Assembly: GCA_021202155.1 (NCBI GenBank)
Contig: JAJQDP010000014.1
Location: forward strand, 1-64,000
From: Oscillospiraceae bacterium
GTDB taxonomy: Bacteria > Bacillota > Clostridia > Oscillospirales > Ruminococcaceae
DNA length: 64,000 nt
Direction of reading: 5' to 3'
Part shown: positions 43,502-51,944 of the stretch, piece after piece
How positions within the stretch are numbered: the first letter of the stretch is position 1
How the letters are laid out: the number at the start of each line of letters is the position of its first letter
The notes under the pieces: model-generated
Database searches by the model: none
Told to the model about the DNA's origin: nothing
Seen by the model: only the letters and a program-made list of their open reading frames with translations
Made by a program: the position numbers and the translations under genes

Positions 43502-44344
43502 CTATCTCAGATCAGTTATGGCGATATTATCCATATCGTCGAACGCCTGGTTTTCGCCGCCCATTGCCCAGATGAAGGTGTAATTACTCGTGCCTGCTCC
43601 CGCGTGAATCGACCAGGACGGGTTGATGACAGCCTCCTCGTTCTGCATGACGATGTGGCGGGTTTCGGTGGGCTCGCCCATCATGTGGAAGACGACGTTG
43701 CCCTCGGGGATGTCAAAGTAGGTGTAGACCTCCATTCTGCGCTCGTGGGTGTGCGCGGGCATCGTGTTCCAGACGCTTCCAGGCTCAAGCGCGGTGAGTC
43801 CCATGGAAAGCTGGCAGGTCGGGAGAACCGACGGGTGGATGAACTGATAGATTACACGCTTGTTGGAGGTCTCCGAGCTTCCAAGAGGACGCTTTGCGGC
43901 GTCGGTAATCTTGATAAGCCTCGTCTCATAGGAGCAATGCGCGGGTGCTGAAACCATATAGAATTTGGCGGGTGAATCCGCGTTGTCGCTTGAGAAGAGA
44001 ACCTCACGCGCACCTCTTGTGATGTAGAGGCAGTCTTTATTATTCATGTGATAAACCGTTCCGTCAACAGTGACCGATCCCAGGTTTCCGATATTGAAGA
44101 TGCCGATTTCGCGGCGTTCGAGGAAGTATTCTGTTCCAAAGCAATGCCAGACGTCCATATCTTTCTCGATAGAGACCGTTTCATTAACCGGCATACAGCC
44201 AAGAGTCACCATTCTGTCGACGTGGCTGTAGACGGAAATCACTTTGTCCGGTTGGTAAAGGTTCTGAATCAGGAACTCATCTCTGAGCTCCTCGGTTGTG
44301 TAACGCTTGAAATCTCGCTGATTAGCTGAATAACGAATGTCCAT
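43502..44344 (-). CDS. kduI: 5-dehydro-4-deoxy-D-glucuronate isomerase
   Basis: 280 residues, ACGGAGGTAATACAAA before ATG. It isomerises the 4-deoxy-5-keto uronate released by unsaturated glycuronyl hydrolases. Cupin fold with metal-binding MPAHTHERRMEVYTYF (His and Glu ligands) and a late SWSIHAGAGTSNYTFIWAMGGEN histidine region. Ten bases upstream of kduD. Confidence 0.95.
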   Translation of the reverse strand: MDIRYSANQRDFKRYTTEELRDEFLIQNLYQPDKVISVYSHVDRMVTLGCMPVNETVSIEKDMDVWHCFGTEYFLERREIGIFNIGNLGSVTVDGTVYHMNNKDCLYITRGAREVLFSSDNADSPAKFYMVSAPAHCSYETRLIKITDAAKRPLGSSETSNKRVIYQFIHPSVLPTCQLSMGLTALEPGSVWNTMPAHTHERRMEVYTYFDIPEGNVVFHMMGEPTETRHIVMQNEEAVINPSWSIHAGAGTSNYTFIWAMGGENQAFDDMDNIAITDLR

Positions 44345-44360
44345 TTTGTATTACCTCCGT

Positions 44361-46019
44361 TTATAGATAGCAGAATTCTGTCTCAATAATCTGTGTGCCT
44401 TCGTGAATCTCATAGACCGACATCGGAATGAACGCCTTTGCGGCGATGAGATTCGTGTTCGGGTCTGACCAGAGCACCTGGTCTTTGCCGTCTCCCCTGA
44501 GAGAGGTGGCGGTGCAGTCTCCGAAGCTTGTAATTGCAAATCCGGTGTCGTATGCCTTGCAGGAGATTTCGCTCGTAATCTTATGTGTGCGTATATGACC
44601 CTTTTCGGTCGGGCGGATTTCTGTCTCAACCCTGATGCCGCACGTGGGCGACCATTTGCAGGTGATGCCTTCTTCGTTGATTGTATACTCCTCGGTGATG
44701 CTCTTCGGATAGAAGTGCCAGTCAGTCTCGAATGTCAGTGTGCTGTCCGGCGCACATTCATATAGCGTCAGGGACGAGCGGGAGATGCTGAATGCGTACT
44801 TTGATGAGTAGGCGAACTTCGCGTATTTCTCAAGAGTGTGGCTGTGACCGTCCGCAAATCTGCGTCCGGGGACGAGTGCCACTACCTGACCCTTGCACCT
44901 CTGCATGAGCATTTCTGCATTTTCAAGATACTTGAGGCTTTCAAGTTCCGGCATCGGTGTCGCCTCGGCAGTCCAATATGGGTGGTCATCTGGCAGTCCT
45001 AAGAATGCGAACGCCATCATCGCCCAGTAGGGCGAGCCGGGCGCATTGTAGCTCTCGGACATCTGGAGGTTCGGGTAGGCATAACCTATCGTCAGGATTC
45101 CGGCGTTGTCAAAAATGGGTTGGTTGAGCCACCATGTCAGATGCCGGGTCAGGATTCCCTTTATAACCGGTGTGGGAAGCACCTCAGTGCCGCTGAGAAG
45201 CGAGACTGCCCAGAAGGAGCACTGCGCAAAGCGGTAAGTGAGCGACCTGCCATAGGCTATTGACGCGCCGTCATCCGCGAACCAGTACTGATAGTCCTGT
45301 GCGAACTGAATTGCTCTTTCGCGGAAGATTCTGCAACGCTCCGGCTCTTCATTCTCCATAAACATGGCATAGATTAGCCCGAATGAGAGCATGACATAGG
45401 GGTTGTAATAGTCCTTCTCGCCGTTATTGCCATCTCTGTACCAGCCACCGGCGTCGTAGTAGCCCTCCATCATCGAAAGACCCGACTCGATTCGCTCCTT
45501 GCTGTAATCCCTTCCGCACACTTTCAGCGCGAGATTTGTTAAAACCGCGAACCACTGCCAGTTGCAGGCACAGCATTCGTGCTCGTTTATCTCCCAGAGC
45601 CACTTAGCGAGATTGTCCTTTTCCTCATCAGAAAGAGGTTCCCAGACCTTTTCGGGTGACAAGAGCATCGCATAGGCGAGACCTGCCATCTCGACAAATT
45701 TCTGGTCAAAATCGTGGCAGGAGTGCCAGTATTCAGGACTTTTCGGGTCTGTTCCCGATGCAAAGCCCTTAGGGTATATTTTCTCGAATTCAGAGTCGCT
45801 TCCGCCGCCCATCCAGAAGGGCGCAAGCCCCCAGAGCGGACGGGTGAAAGCCTCCATCATTGCGGTTTCTTTGTCATAGTGCGCAGAGGTCGCGCCGAGT
45901 TCAAGGTGCGCACAGCCGTCGCTATAGAAAGGCTTCAATGGGTTCAGAAGCCGGAGAAGAGTCTCCTGCGCCGCCTTTTTGGTTGTTAAATCGTCTGCGG
46001 TGTAGCGATATTTTTTCAT
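44361..46019 (-). CDS. DUF2264-family protein of the uronate operon
   Basis: 552 residues, overlapping the GH88 gene by four bases (ATGA). No signal peptide. Helical N-terminal two thirds with FWMGGGSDSEF, CNWQWFAVLTNLALKV, GWYRDGNNGEKDYYNPY and ARSLTYRFAQ-like blocks, and a beta-rich last third. This matches DUF2264 proteins, which look like (alpha/alpha)-barrel plus beta-sandwich polysaccharide lyases or hydrolases. Its tight place between GH88 and kduI suggests it acts on the same unsaturated or uronic-acid oligosaccharides in the cytoplasm. The reaction is unknown. Confidence 0.8.
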   Translation of the reverse strand: MKKYRYTADDLTTKKAAQETLLRLLNPLKPFYSDGCAHLELGATSAHYDKETAMMEAFTRPLWGLAPFWMGGGSDSEFEKIYPKGFASGTDPKSPEYWHSCHDFDQKFVEMAGLAYAMLLSPEKVWEPLSDEEKDNLAKWLWEINEHECCACNWQWFAVLTNLALKVCGRDYSKERIESGLSMMEGYYDAGGWYRDGNNGEKDYYNPYVMLSFGLIYAMFMENEEPERCRIFRERAIQFAQDYQYWFADDGASIAYGRSLTYRFAQCSFWAVSLLSGTEVLPTPVIKGILTRHLTWWLNQPIFDNAGILTIGYAYPNLQMSESYNAPGSPYWAMMAFAFLGLPDDHPYWTAEATPMPELESLKYLENAEMLMQRCKGQVVALVPGRRFADGHSHTLEKYAKFAYSSKYAFSISRSSLTLYECAPDSTLTFETDWHFYPKSITEEYTINEEGITCKWSPTCGIRVETEIRPTEKGHIRTHKITSEISCKAYDTGFAITSFGDCTATSLRGDGKDQVLWSDPNTNLIAAKAFIPMSVYEIHEGTQIIETEFCYL

Positions 46020-47155
46020 TCAATAGTCATCTCTTTCTTTGACTTGAAAATCGGAAGGTCTTTGTCCATGAGTCTCAGGAGTGCTTCGACGAGGAAATAG
46101 TCGGCATAGATGAGCGTCATCTGCTCACGATTGCTCCAGAAGCTGTCGGCACAGTTTGACAGGAGATAGTCAGTATTTTCATCAAGACTGAGGCGGTTTT
46201 CTACTAAGAATTCAAGTAGCTTCAGTGCCGCTTCACTGTACTTTTCGTCGAATTTACCAAGCTCCAAAAGCCCGCAAGCCGCAATTGCCGCGGCAGAAGA
46301 ATCCTCGCGCTTGCAGTCAAGCGGCTGGTCGAAGTCAATCGAGACGCCCATATCCGGTCTTTTTGACGCCTGCAGGATGAAGTTATCAGCGACTCTTTTG
46401 GCGGTTTCGAGATACTTTTTCTCTCCAGTGTGAAGCGCGCTGAGGACGAAGCCATAGAGTGCCCACGCCTGACCGCGAGTCCAGGAGCTTCCGTCGGCGT
46501 AGCCCTGACCGCCGACTGAGCGGAGGAATTCGCCGGTTGCGGGGTCAAACTCTCCGATGTGTATTGCCGAGCCATTTTCGCGGATGAAATATTTCATAGC
46601 CATGTCGGCGTGGCGGATTGCAATCTGAGAAAAACGGGGGTCTTTCGTCACCTCCGACGCCCAATAGAGGAGCGGAAGGTTCATCATGCAATCGATTATC
46701 GCAGTTCCCGCCCTACTCCCGTCGTTAGAATCGTTCCAGGCGCGGATGAAGTTCCCAGCAAGATTGAAACGCCCGGCAAGATTCTCTGCCGCAAGAATTC
46801 CGCGGCGGAAGGACTGCCAGCTCCCGTCAATTTTATAGTGAGCGACAGCCGTCGGAAGCCACTTGAAGCCGCTGTCGTGATCCATCCCGTCGGGGATAAT
46901 CAGGTTCTCGTCAAGCTTCTCCTCGACGCTGATTGCACGTTCTCTATAGAGCTCCTTGCCGGTGTAGTGGTACATTTGCCACATCATGCCGCCGAAGAAT
47001 CCGTTTGTCCACCAACATATGCTACTTTTTGATGTATCGTCAAAAATCCCGTCCACTGTTGTGTACGGGATGATTCCAGGACTTCTTTCGGCGACCTTGT
47101 ATAATTTACCCTCGATCGCCTCAAGAACATCCTGAATCCATACTTGCTTTTTCAT
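46016..47155 (-). CDS. GH88-family unsaturated glucuronyl hydrolase
   Basis: 379 residues, AAAGGGAAAAGT before ATG. (alpha/alpha)6-barrel enzyme with the two key aspartates in GMDHDSGFKW (near 92) and AIIDCMMNLPLLYW (near 152), and GYADGSSWTRGQAWALYGF. It hydrates the unsaturated uronic acid at the end of lyase products from glycosaminoglycan or pectin-like chains, releasing 4-deoxy-5-keto uronate for kduI. No signal peptide, so intracellular. First gene of the operon. Confidence 0.9.
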   Translation of the reverse strand: MKKQVWIQDVLEAIEGKLYKVAERSPGIIPYTTVDGIFDDTSKSSICWWTNGFFGGMMWQMYHYTGKELYRERAISVEEKLDENLIIPDGMDHDSGFKWLPTAVAHYKIDGSWQSFRRGILAAENLAGRFNLAGNFIRAWNDSNDGSRAGTAIIDCMMNLPLLYWASEVTKDPRFSQIAIRHADMAMKYFIRENGSAIHIGEFDPATGEFLRSVGGQGYADGSSWTRGQAWALYGFVLSALHTGEKKYLETAKRVADNFILQASKRPDMGVSIDFDQPLDCKREDSSAAAIAACGLLELGKFDEKYSEAALKLLEFLVENRLSLDENTDYLLSNCADSFWSNREQMTLIYADYFLVEALLRLMDKDLPIFKSKKEMTIE

Positions 47156-47193
47156 ACTTTTCCCTTTCTTTGCCTTTTGTTTTTCACAATTTT

Positions 47194-47233
47194 ATTCTAC
47201 CCCATTGCAATATCCGTGACAATAGCTTATAAT
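47194..47233. promoter_or_regulatory. Overlapping divergent promoters, GH88 operon and araC-type gene
   Basis: Plus strand: TTGCAA 47205-47210, 17-base spacer, TATAAT 47228-47233. Minus strand: TTGTCA 47217-47222, 17-base spacer, TAGAAT 47194-47199. The two overlap, so one regulator could control both. Confidence 0.75.
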
Positions 47234-47275
47234 ATATAAAAACTAACCTTTTCTACTTTCATTTGGAGGCAAGAT

Positions 47276-48049
47276 ATGTTTACTATTATCAGAGGCGGAT
47301 GCCACACCAGGCACAAGCAAGGGTTTGTCATGTCGCGCGAGAACGGATTTCCGAAATATGTCATCCTCATTGTGCACTCAGGCGGAGAATTTGTGATTGA
47401 CGGGGTGAGTCAGAATGTCCCGCCGCACAACGCGGTCATCATCTCGCCGAACACGCCGTATCGCTACCAGTTTGCGGACGGGAACTACATGGATGACTGG
47501 ATTCACTTTGAGACAGATTCGCCCGGGGCACTCCCAGTCTGCAACCGGCTTTTCCCGATTCAGAATGCGGACATGTACACGTCACTCATCCGTCAGCTTC
47601 TTTGGGAGCAGTCGTTCACTGCGGATTCCCGGCTCTGCCAGGAGAACACCGACGCGGTTTTCTCTGTGCTCCTGAATCATCTCAAGTATGACTATGCGCA
47701 CCGGTCAGAGTCGGCGGCGCAGGTTCCATATGAAGAAGAGCTCCGCCAGTTGAAGCTTGACATGCAGTCTCACGTGAGCGGCGAGTACAGCATCGCTTCC
47801 TGCGCGGAGAAGCTCCACATCAGCGAATCATATTTTCAGGCACTTTACCGGAGGCTGTTCGGGGTATCATTCCAGAAAGATCTGATAAGTATGCGTGTCG
47901 ACTATGCGAAAACCCTTCTTGACACGAGCGACCTGAGCGTCAGTGCCATCGCGGAAATCTGCGGGTATCAGACAGAGGTGCACTTTTTCCGGCAGTTCAA
48001 GGGACTTACGGGGACGACGCCGATGAAATATAGGCGAGGAAAAATGTGA
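47276..48049 (+). CDS. AraC-family regulator of the uronate operon
   Basis: 257 residues, TTTGGAGGCAAGAT before ATG. N-terminal cupin sensor (HTRHKQGF, VPPHNAVIISPNTPYRYQF) and a C-terminal double helix-turn-helix (SIASCAEKLHISESYFQALY, SVSAIAEICGYQTEVHFFRQ, GTTPMKYRR). Divergent from the GH88-DUF2264-kduI-kduD operon over overlapping promoters, so it probably senses a uronate intermediate and activates that operon. Confidence 0.9.
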   Translation: MFTIIRGGCHTRHKQGFVMSRENGFPKYVILIVHSGGEFVIDGVSQNVPPHNAVIISPNTPYRYQFADGNYMDDWIHFETDSPGALPVCNRLFPIQNADMYTSLIRQLLWEQSFTADSRLCQENTDAVFSVLLNHLKYDYAHRSESAAQVPYEEELRQLKLDMQSHVSGEYSIASCAEKLHISESYFQALYRRLFGVSFQKDLISMRVDYAKTLLDTSDLSVSAIAEICGYQTEVHFFRQFKGLTGTTPMKYRRGKM

Positions 48050-48067
48050 CAGAATATTAAATTAATC

Positions 48068-48098
48068 CCTCTGCAAATTCGTTTGAGATTGCAGAGGG
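48068..48098 (+). terminator. Hairpin after the AraC gene
   Basis: CCCTCTGCAA / TTGCAGAGGG stem with an 11-base loop. T tract is weak (CTTAGTT). Confidence 0.5.
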
Positions 48099-48103
48099 CT
48101 TAG

Positions 48104-48485
48104 TTACGATTTATACATCTGCTCGATGACTTCGCCGGTTTCAGTGTCCACATAAGCTGTCACTTCGTTCTCTTCTGCGAGAGAATCAATAGTCATGCTC
48201 GATTCGTACTCCTTGACCCAGTCTACCATCTTCGCCACAGCTGTCTTCTCCTCATCCGTCAACACACGGACAAACTGGAACTTTGCCTGAGAGTATCAGA
48301 TACATCACCCTGTTTACTTCGTCAAGCGGTATGTATCCTTGTACTATACCGTCTTTTTCATATGCAAAAACTTTTTCACCATTTATAACCATAATTTTTC
48401 CTAACATTATGGGAGGCGTTCCGTCTCTACAATGCGTAGTATAAATCCTGGTTTCATTTTTAATATTGCGGTTTGATGCTCTCAT
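48104..48485 (-). pseudogene. Two out-of-frame minus-strand fragments, unidentified
   Basis: 48252-48485 reads 77 codons (contains PPIMLGKIMVINGEKVFAYE and VQGYIPLDEVNRVMYLI) and is preceded by a strong AAGGGGAG site that better fits a ten-codon out-of-frame start. 48104-48293 continues in another frame (KFQFVRVLTDEEKTAVAKMV, ending TGEVIEQMYKS) and follows a stop codon. They may be one gene split by a frameshift, or tails of two genes. No family recognised. Confidence 0.4.
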
Positions 48486-48561
48486 GCGTCATTATCACTC
48501 CCCTTTAGTGAAATCATAGCTTTTGCAAGACTCCTTGCACTATATCCTTGCACTATACAGT

Positions 48562-48669
48562 TCAGTCTTCAACTTCATCCCCTGCTTTCTCAACACGATT
48601 TTTAGCGATTGATGAAATATATGAGTTAAAACCATCTATCGAAAAATCGGCATTCGTGACGTCTGTAAA
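48562..48669 (-). pseudogene. 3' fragment of an unidentified minus-strand gene
   Basis: An open frame reading VFTDVTNADFSIDGFNSYIS, then SIAKNRVEKAGDEVED-stop. It has no start and breaks off at about 48670, exactly where the plus-strand UmuC homology begins. The abrupt meeting of two 5'-truncated genes on opposite strands marks a rearrangement breakpoint. Confidence 0.4.
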
Positions 48670-48680
48670 AACATCTCAAG

Positions 48681-49445
48681 ATGACCGACTTCTGGAGAAT
48701 TGGTGCGGGTACTGCGCGAAAGCTTGAAAAGCGTTATATCTTCACGATGGGTCAACTAGCATTCGCGTCAACCTATGACCAAGAATGGTTCTACAAGGAA
48801 TTTGGAATTGATGCTGAGATACTCATCGACCACGCTTGGGGCGTTGAACCGACGACGATGGACTTAGTGAAGTCTTACAAAGCGGATACAAACAGCCTCT
48901 CCGAGGGGCAGGTTCTTTCGGAGCCATATCCGTATGACAAAGCTCGAATCATAGTTCAAGAGATGGCAGACAGTCTGATGTTGCAGCTGACAACTAAAGG
49001 CTTAGTTTCCGACTCGTTCACGCTCGACATCGGCTATGACAGGGAGAATTGCGACAGGGGCAACTATTCTGGCGACACGAAGACCGACCACTACGGGCGA
49101 ATGGTTCCGAAGCCTGCTCATGGGAGCACGAGGCTCGACAGTCCGATGAACATCGGCAGTCAGCTCCAGAAGGCAATTGTGGGGTTGTTTGACAGGATTG
49201 TGGACAGAAATTTAACTGTGAGGCGGATTACTGTTACCGCAAATCGGGTCATCCCGGACCCGGGCATCATACAGGTCGATATGTTCACCGATACCGAAAA
49301 GCTCGAAAAAGAAAAAAGTCTGCAAGATGCGATTGTTGGCATCAAGCAGAGGTTTGGAAAGAATGCGGTTCTGAAAGGCACGAATTTCCTTGAAGGTGCC
49401 ACGATGATGGAGCGAAACGGGCAGATTGGCGGTCATAAAGCCTGA
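48681..49445 (+). pseudogene. 5'-truncated UmuC/ImuB-like Y-family polymerase
   Basis: 254 codons that begin with TDFWRIGAGTARKLEKRYIF, which in complete UmuC-like polymerases lies around the thumb region after the catalytic palm. The rest (little finger: KARIIVQEMADSLMLQLTTK, RRITVTANRVIP) is intact. The palm with its metal-binding acids is missing, upstream in-frame sequence stops within four codons, and no ribosome site precedes the ATG. It is therefore probably not translated and cannot polymerise DNA. Followed by a YolD gene, as in intact UmuC operons. Confidence 0.85.
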
Positions 49446-49465
49446 AATTTTGGGGGGTATGAGCT

Positions 49466-49891
49466 ATGGACAGAAAAGATAATTTTGATGAAATTATAGA
49501 CATGGAGAGACCTTGGCAACCAGAAACGCTCAAAAAACATCCGAAGATGTCGCCACAGGACAGGGCGAAGATTTTTGCACCGTTCGCGGCTTTGAGAGGA
49601 CATTCGGAGAGGCTTGGAGAAGAGGATGTCAAACTGATGCGGAGCAATCGTATTGAGCTATCTGAAGATGAAGCACAGATACTTTCGGATAAGTTGTCAC
49701 AGATTAGGAAAGGTATGAATGTGACTGTGACTTATTTTCAGGCGGATGAAGACGGTGGAGATATTGGATATTACGTGACAGTGACAGGAACTGTGACAAA
49801 TGTCGATACAGTCTATAGGGTGTTGAGGATTGATGTGAACGATACAAAGGATTTGGAGATTGGGCTTGAGGATATATTGGATATGAATTAA
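49466..49891 (+). CDS. YolD-like protein
   Basis: 141 residues, following the truncated UmuC gene by 20 bases. Typical YolD marker KMSPQDRAKIFAPFAALRGH and an SH3-like C-terminal part (VTVTYFQADEDGGDIGYYVTV). YolD-like proteins accompany UmuC-type polymerases and may modulate them. A run of six G (49452-49457) lies in place of the ribosome site. Without a working polymerase here, it may be a relic. Confidence 0.85.
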   Translation: MDRKDNFDEIIDMERPWQPETLKKHPKMSPQDRAKIFAPFAALRGHSERLGEEDVKLMRSNRIELSEDEAQILSDKLSQIRKGMNVTVTYFQADEDGGDIGYYVTVTGTVTNVDTVYRVLRIDVNDTKDLEIGLEDILDMN

Positions 49892-49934
49892 TATACCGTG
49901 TTTCGTGAAAATGTTGGAATATATGGTAGCAAGT

Positions 49935-50765
49935 TTAGTGTTTTTCTTCATGCACATCATACGATTTGAAAATCGGCAAGCAGAACTCCTCCCAAAAGCC
50001 TTCAACCTTATTCGCTTCAATAAGATTACACAAAGCCATTCCAGCTTTTGTGTATACAACGTTGCCAACTGGAACGGAAGCTGTATGGTGAAATTTGTAC
50101 TCCATATCAAAATAAGTCACTGTTGCAAGGGGCGAAGTTGAAACCAAAGAATATCCATTTGTTATCCCTGTTTCAACTTCTATCAAACCCAACGATTTCA
50201 AGCTAAATAAGCTTTCAAGTGTTATTCCCCATTGCTTATATTCTTTCAATCTAAATTGAACCACTACAGGAGCAAATTTGTTGCTGACACAAATAGAAAT
50301 ACTAGCGAGGGCAGTAAACACCTCAGCATCCTCTTTATCCATTCTTTCCAAAATGCTCAACACTGATTTGGGCATACTATTAGGATGATTACACTCATAT
50401 GCTAGTACCTTACCCCAAATATATTGAAATTCTTCAGTGGATACTAATCTTGCTTTATCCATAAATTGCGCTATCCAGTCATCATCAATATCAGATGGTT
50501 TTGCAGTCGTCTCTAAACTTTGAATAGCAATGTCAACGATATTGCTTTGATTTGTGTGTTCTTTAATTATTTTCTTAGCATTACTTATGCAAACCGCTTT
50601 TTCAATTGGATCCAAATCACTGTTCTGAATATCCTGTACAAAAGTATCTAAAGCTAATCTTTTTGGAGTTTTGTAATTAGCAATCCACCCTACACCTAGC
50701 GCAATTTTATCAATTAGGTTGTTTATGACATCACTCAACCCATCTAAATTCACAATACTATCCAC
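49935..50765 (-). CDS. DUF2806-family protein
   Basis: About 276 residues if started at the GTG at 50765, which has TGGAGGATTAAAA immediately upstream; an ATG at 50801 in frame has only a weak site. Central DDDWIAQFMDKARLVSTEEF and YIWGKVLAYECNHPNSMPKSV with LERMDKEDAEVF match DUF2806. C-terminal half includes a domain with FSLKSLGLIEVETG. AT-rich, isolated, next to gene fragments; proteins of this type are often in accessory regions. Function unknown. Confidence 0.75.
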   Translation of the reverse strand: MDSIVNLDGLSDVINNLIDKIALGVGWIANYKTPKRLALDTFVQDIQNSDLDPIEKAVCISNAKKIIKEHTNQSNIVDIAIQSLETTAKPSDIDDDWIAQFMDKARLVSTEEFQYIWGKVLAYECNHPNSMPKSVLSILERMDKEDAEVFTALASISICVSNKFAPVVVQFRLKEYKQWGITLESLFSLKSLGLIEVETGITNGYSLVSTSPLATVTYFDMEYKFHHTASVPVGNVVYTKAGMALCNLIEANKVEGFWEEFCLPIFKSYDVHEEKH

Positions 50766-51034
50766 TTTTAATCCTCCATTTATCATCAATAGTTTGTCCA
50801 TATGACCTTATCTCAGTTTCAGCTACTCAATCAGTCACAGACAATGTATATTGTAGCACAAACATATCCTATTTGCAACCCCCCTAAAACATATCCCTTT
50901 CTGTTGATGAGATAATCGAACATTGTCATACTCTTCATTTCAAAATCTCGAATCTATAAACCATAACACTGCTTAAGAACCACTTGCAGAAACCCTCTGC
51001 CGGCTTCTAAGAACATCATGCCGTGCCCTATTCA

Positions 51035-51160
51035 TCAGCAGATGCGAAGTCCGATTGTTTTATAAATATAAGCACTACTGCCACCAAAGTATTTGCTTTT
51101 TTCAATTTCAGCATATTGCCTCGGTAAATTCAAAAGCAAAAGTTTAATCCGATAAGCCAT
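51035..51160 (-). CDS. Small ORF, possible gene fragment
   Basis: 41 codons reading MAYRIKLLLLNLPRQYAEIE then KSKYFGGSSAYIYKTIGLRIC. No convincing ribosome site. It could be the C-terminal tail of a lost gene. The rest of 50802-51211 holds nothing I can support. Confidence 0.25.
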   Translation of the reverse strand: MAYRIKLLLLNLPRQYAEIEKSKYFGGSSAYIYKTIGLRIC

Positions 51161-51211
51161 CGTGGTGACAATTCGTTAATGGTTTTTAAGATGAATACAG
51201 TGAAAACAAAT

Positions 51212-51262
51212 AACCCCTTGTAGCTCCTGGAATTTTCTCTGGAAACCACAGGGGTTCTTTTT
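51212..51262. terminator. Stem-loop beyond the HPr remnant
   Basis: AACCCC / GGGGTT stem with an inner CTGGAA...TTCTCTGG element, then CTTTTT on the plus strand. It would lie downstream of the HPr-like remnant on the minus strand. Confidence 0.5.
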
Positions 51263-51272
51263 ACGCTATGAA

Positions 51273-51411
51273 TTAAAGTCCAATGGAATCCTCTAATGCT
51301 GTTTTTATATTCTGTGCGGCAATCTCCCCATCGGATCCGTCAAATGTAAATTCAACTGTGTCTCCTGTTTTGAAGGAACCTGTTATTAACGACATAATGC
51401 TCTTCTGCCAC
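51273..51411 (-). pseudogene. HPr-like phosphocarrier C-terminal remnant
   Basis: A minus-strand frame reading AKWQKSIMSLITGSFKTGDT, then VEFTFDGSDGEIAAQNIK and ending ALEDSIGL-stop. This matches the second half of HPr proteins (SIMsL...G..V.....G.dE..A...i..al). The first half with the phosphorylated histidine is absent; the frame merges into a broken nucleotidyltransferase gene. Confidence 0.65.
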
Positions 51412-51920
51412 TTTGCAAACACCTCTAGTCACGCCGCCATGATCGGACAATGTATTCTTCAAAATGAAGCCAGCCATAGCGATTGCGTTCTCCGCGTGGT
51501 CAAGTATCAGCCAATCATGCATGAGTTCTTCCCATAGTAGTCGTCAGCGTTAATCACAGCAAACGGCTCGTGGATCAGAGACTTCGCAGAAAGGACGGCC
51601 TGTCCGGTTCCCCATGGCTTTGTTCTGTCTGCCGGGAGTTCTCCAGGTATGTCTTGAAGCGTCTGAAAAGTGTAAGCCACCTCCACATTTAGCTTCTTAC
51701 ATATCTCTTCCACCCGGTCACCGATGCGTTCTTTAAAATCTGATTCAATATCTGGGCGGATGACAAACACAATCTTATTGAACCCTGCCTTGATCGCATC
51801 ATGGATGGAAAAGTCCATGATGATCTCATTGTTCATGCCCACAGGCTCTAACTGCTTAATCCCTGTTCCGAATCGGCTGCCGATGCCGGCCGCCATGATA
51901 AGTAGTGTCGTTGGTTTCAT
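51412..51920 (-). pseudogene. Broken sugar-nucleotidyltransferase-like gene
   Basis: Starts well: ATG at 51920 with GGAGAGAGTT, MKPTTLLIMAAGIGSRFG, and 134 residues through VINADDYYGK, the nucleotide-binding core with the metal-binding NADD. The frame then stops at 51507. In the next frame the homology goes on (EELMHDWLILDHAENAIAMA, then GFILKNTLSDHGGVTRGVC), as expected for intact proteins of this family, until it fuses into the HPr remnant near 51411. So there is one frameshift near 51525 plus loss of the last half. Activity is unlikely. Confidence 0.75.
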
Positions 51921-51944
51921 AACTCTCTCCATATAATTTGTGGT

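Noticed and set aside
51283-51537. Plus-strand 84-codon ORF
   Set aside because: Antisense to the HPr and nucleotidyltransferase remnants, which have recognisable protein similarity; no ribosome site.
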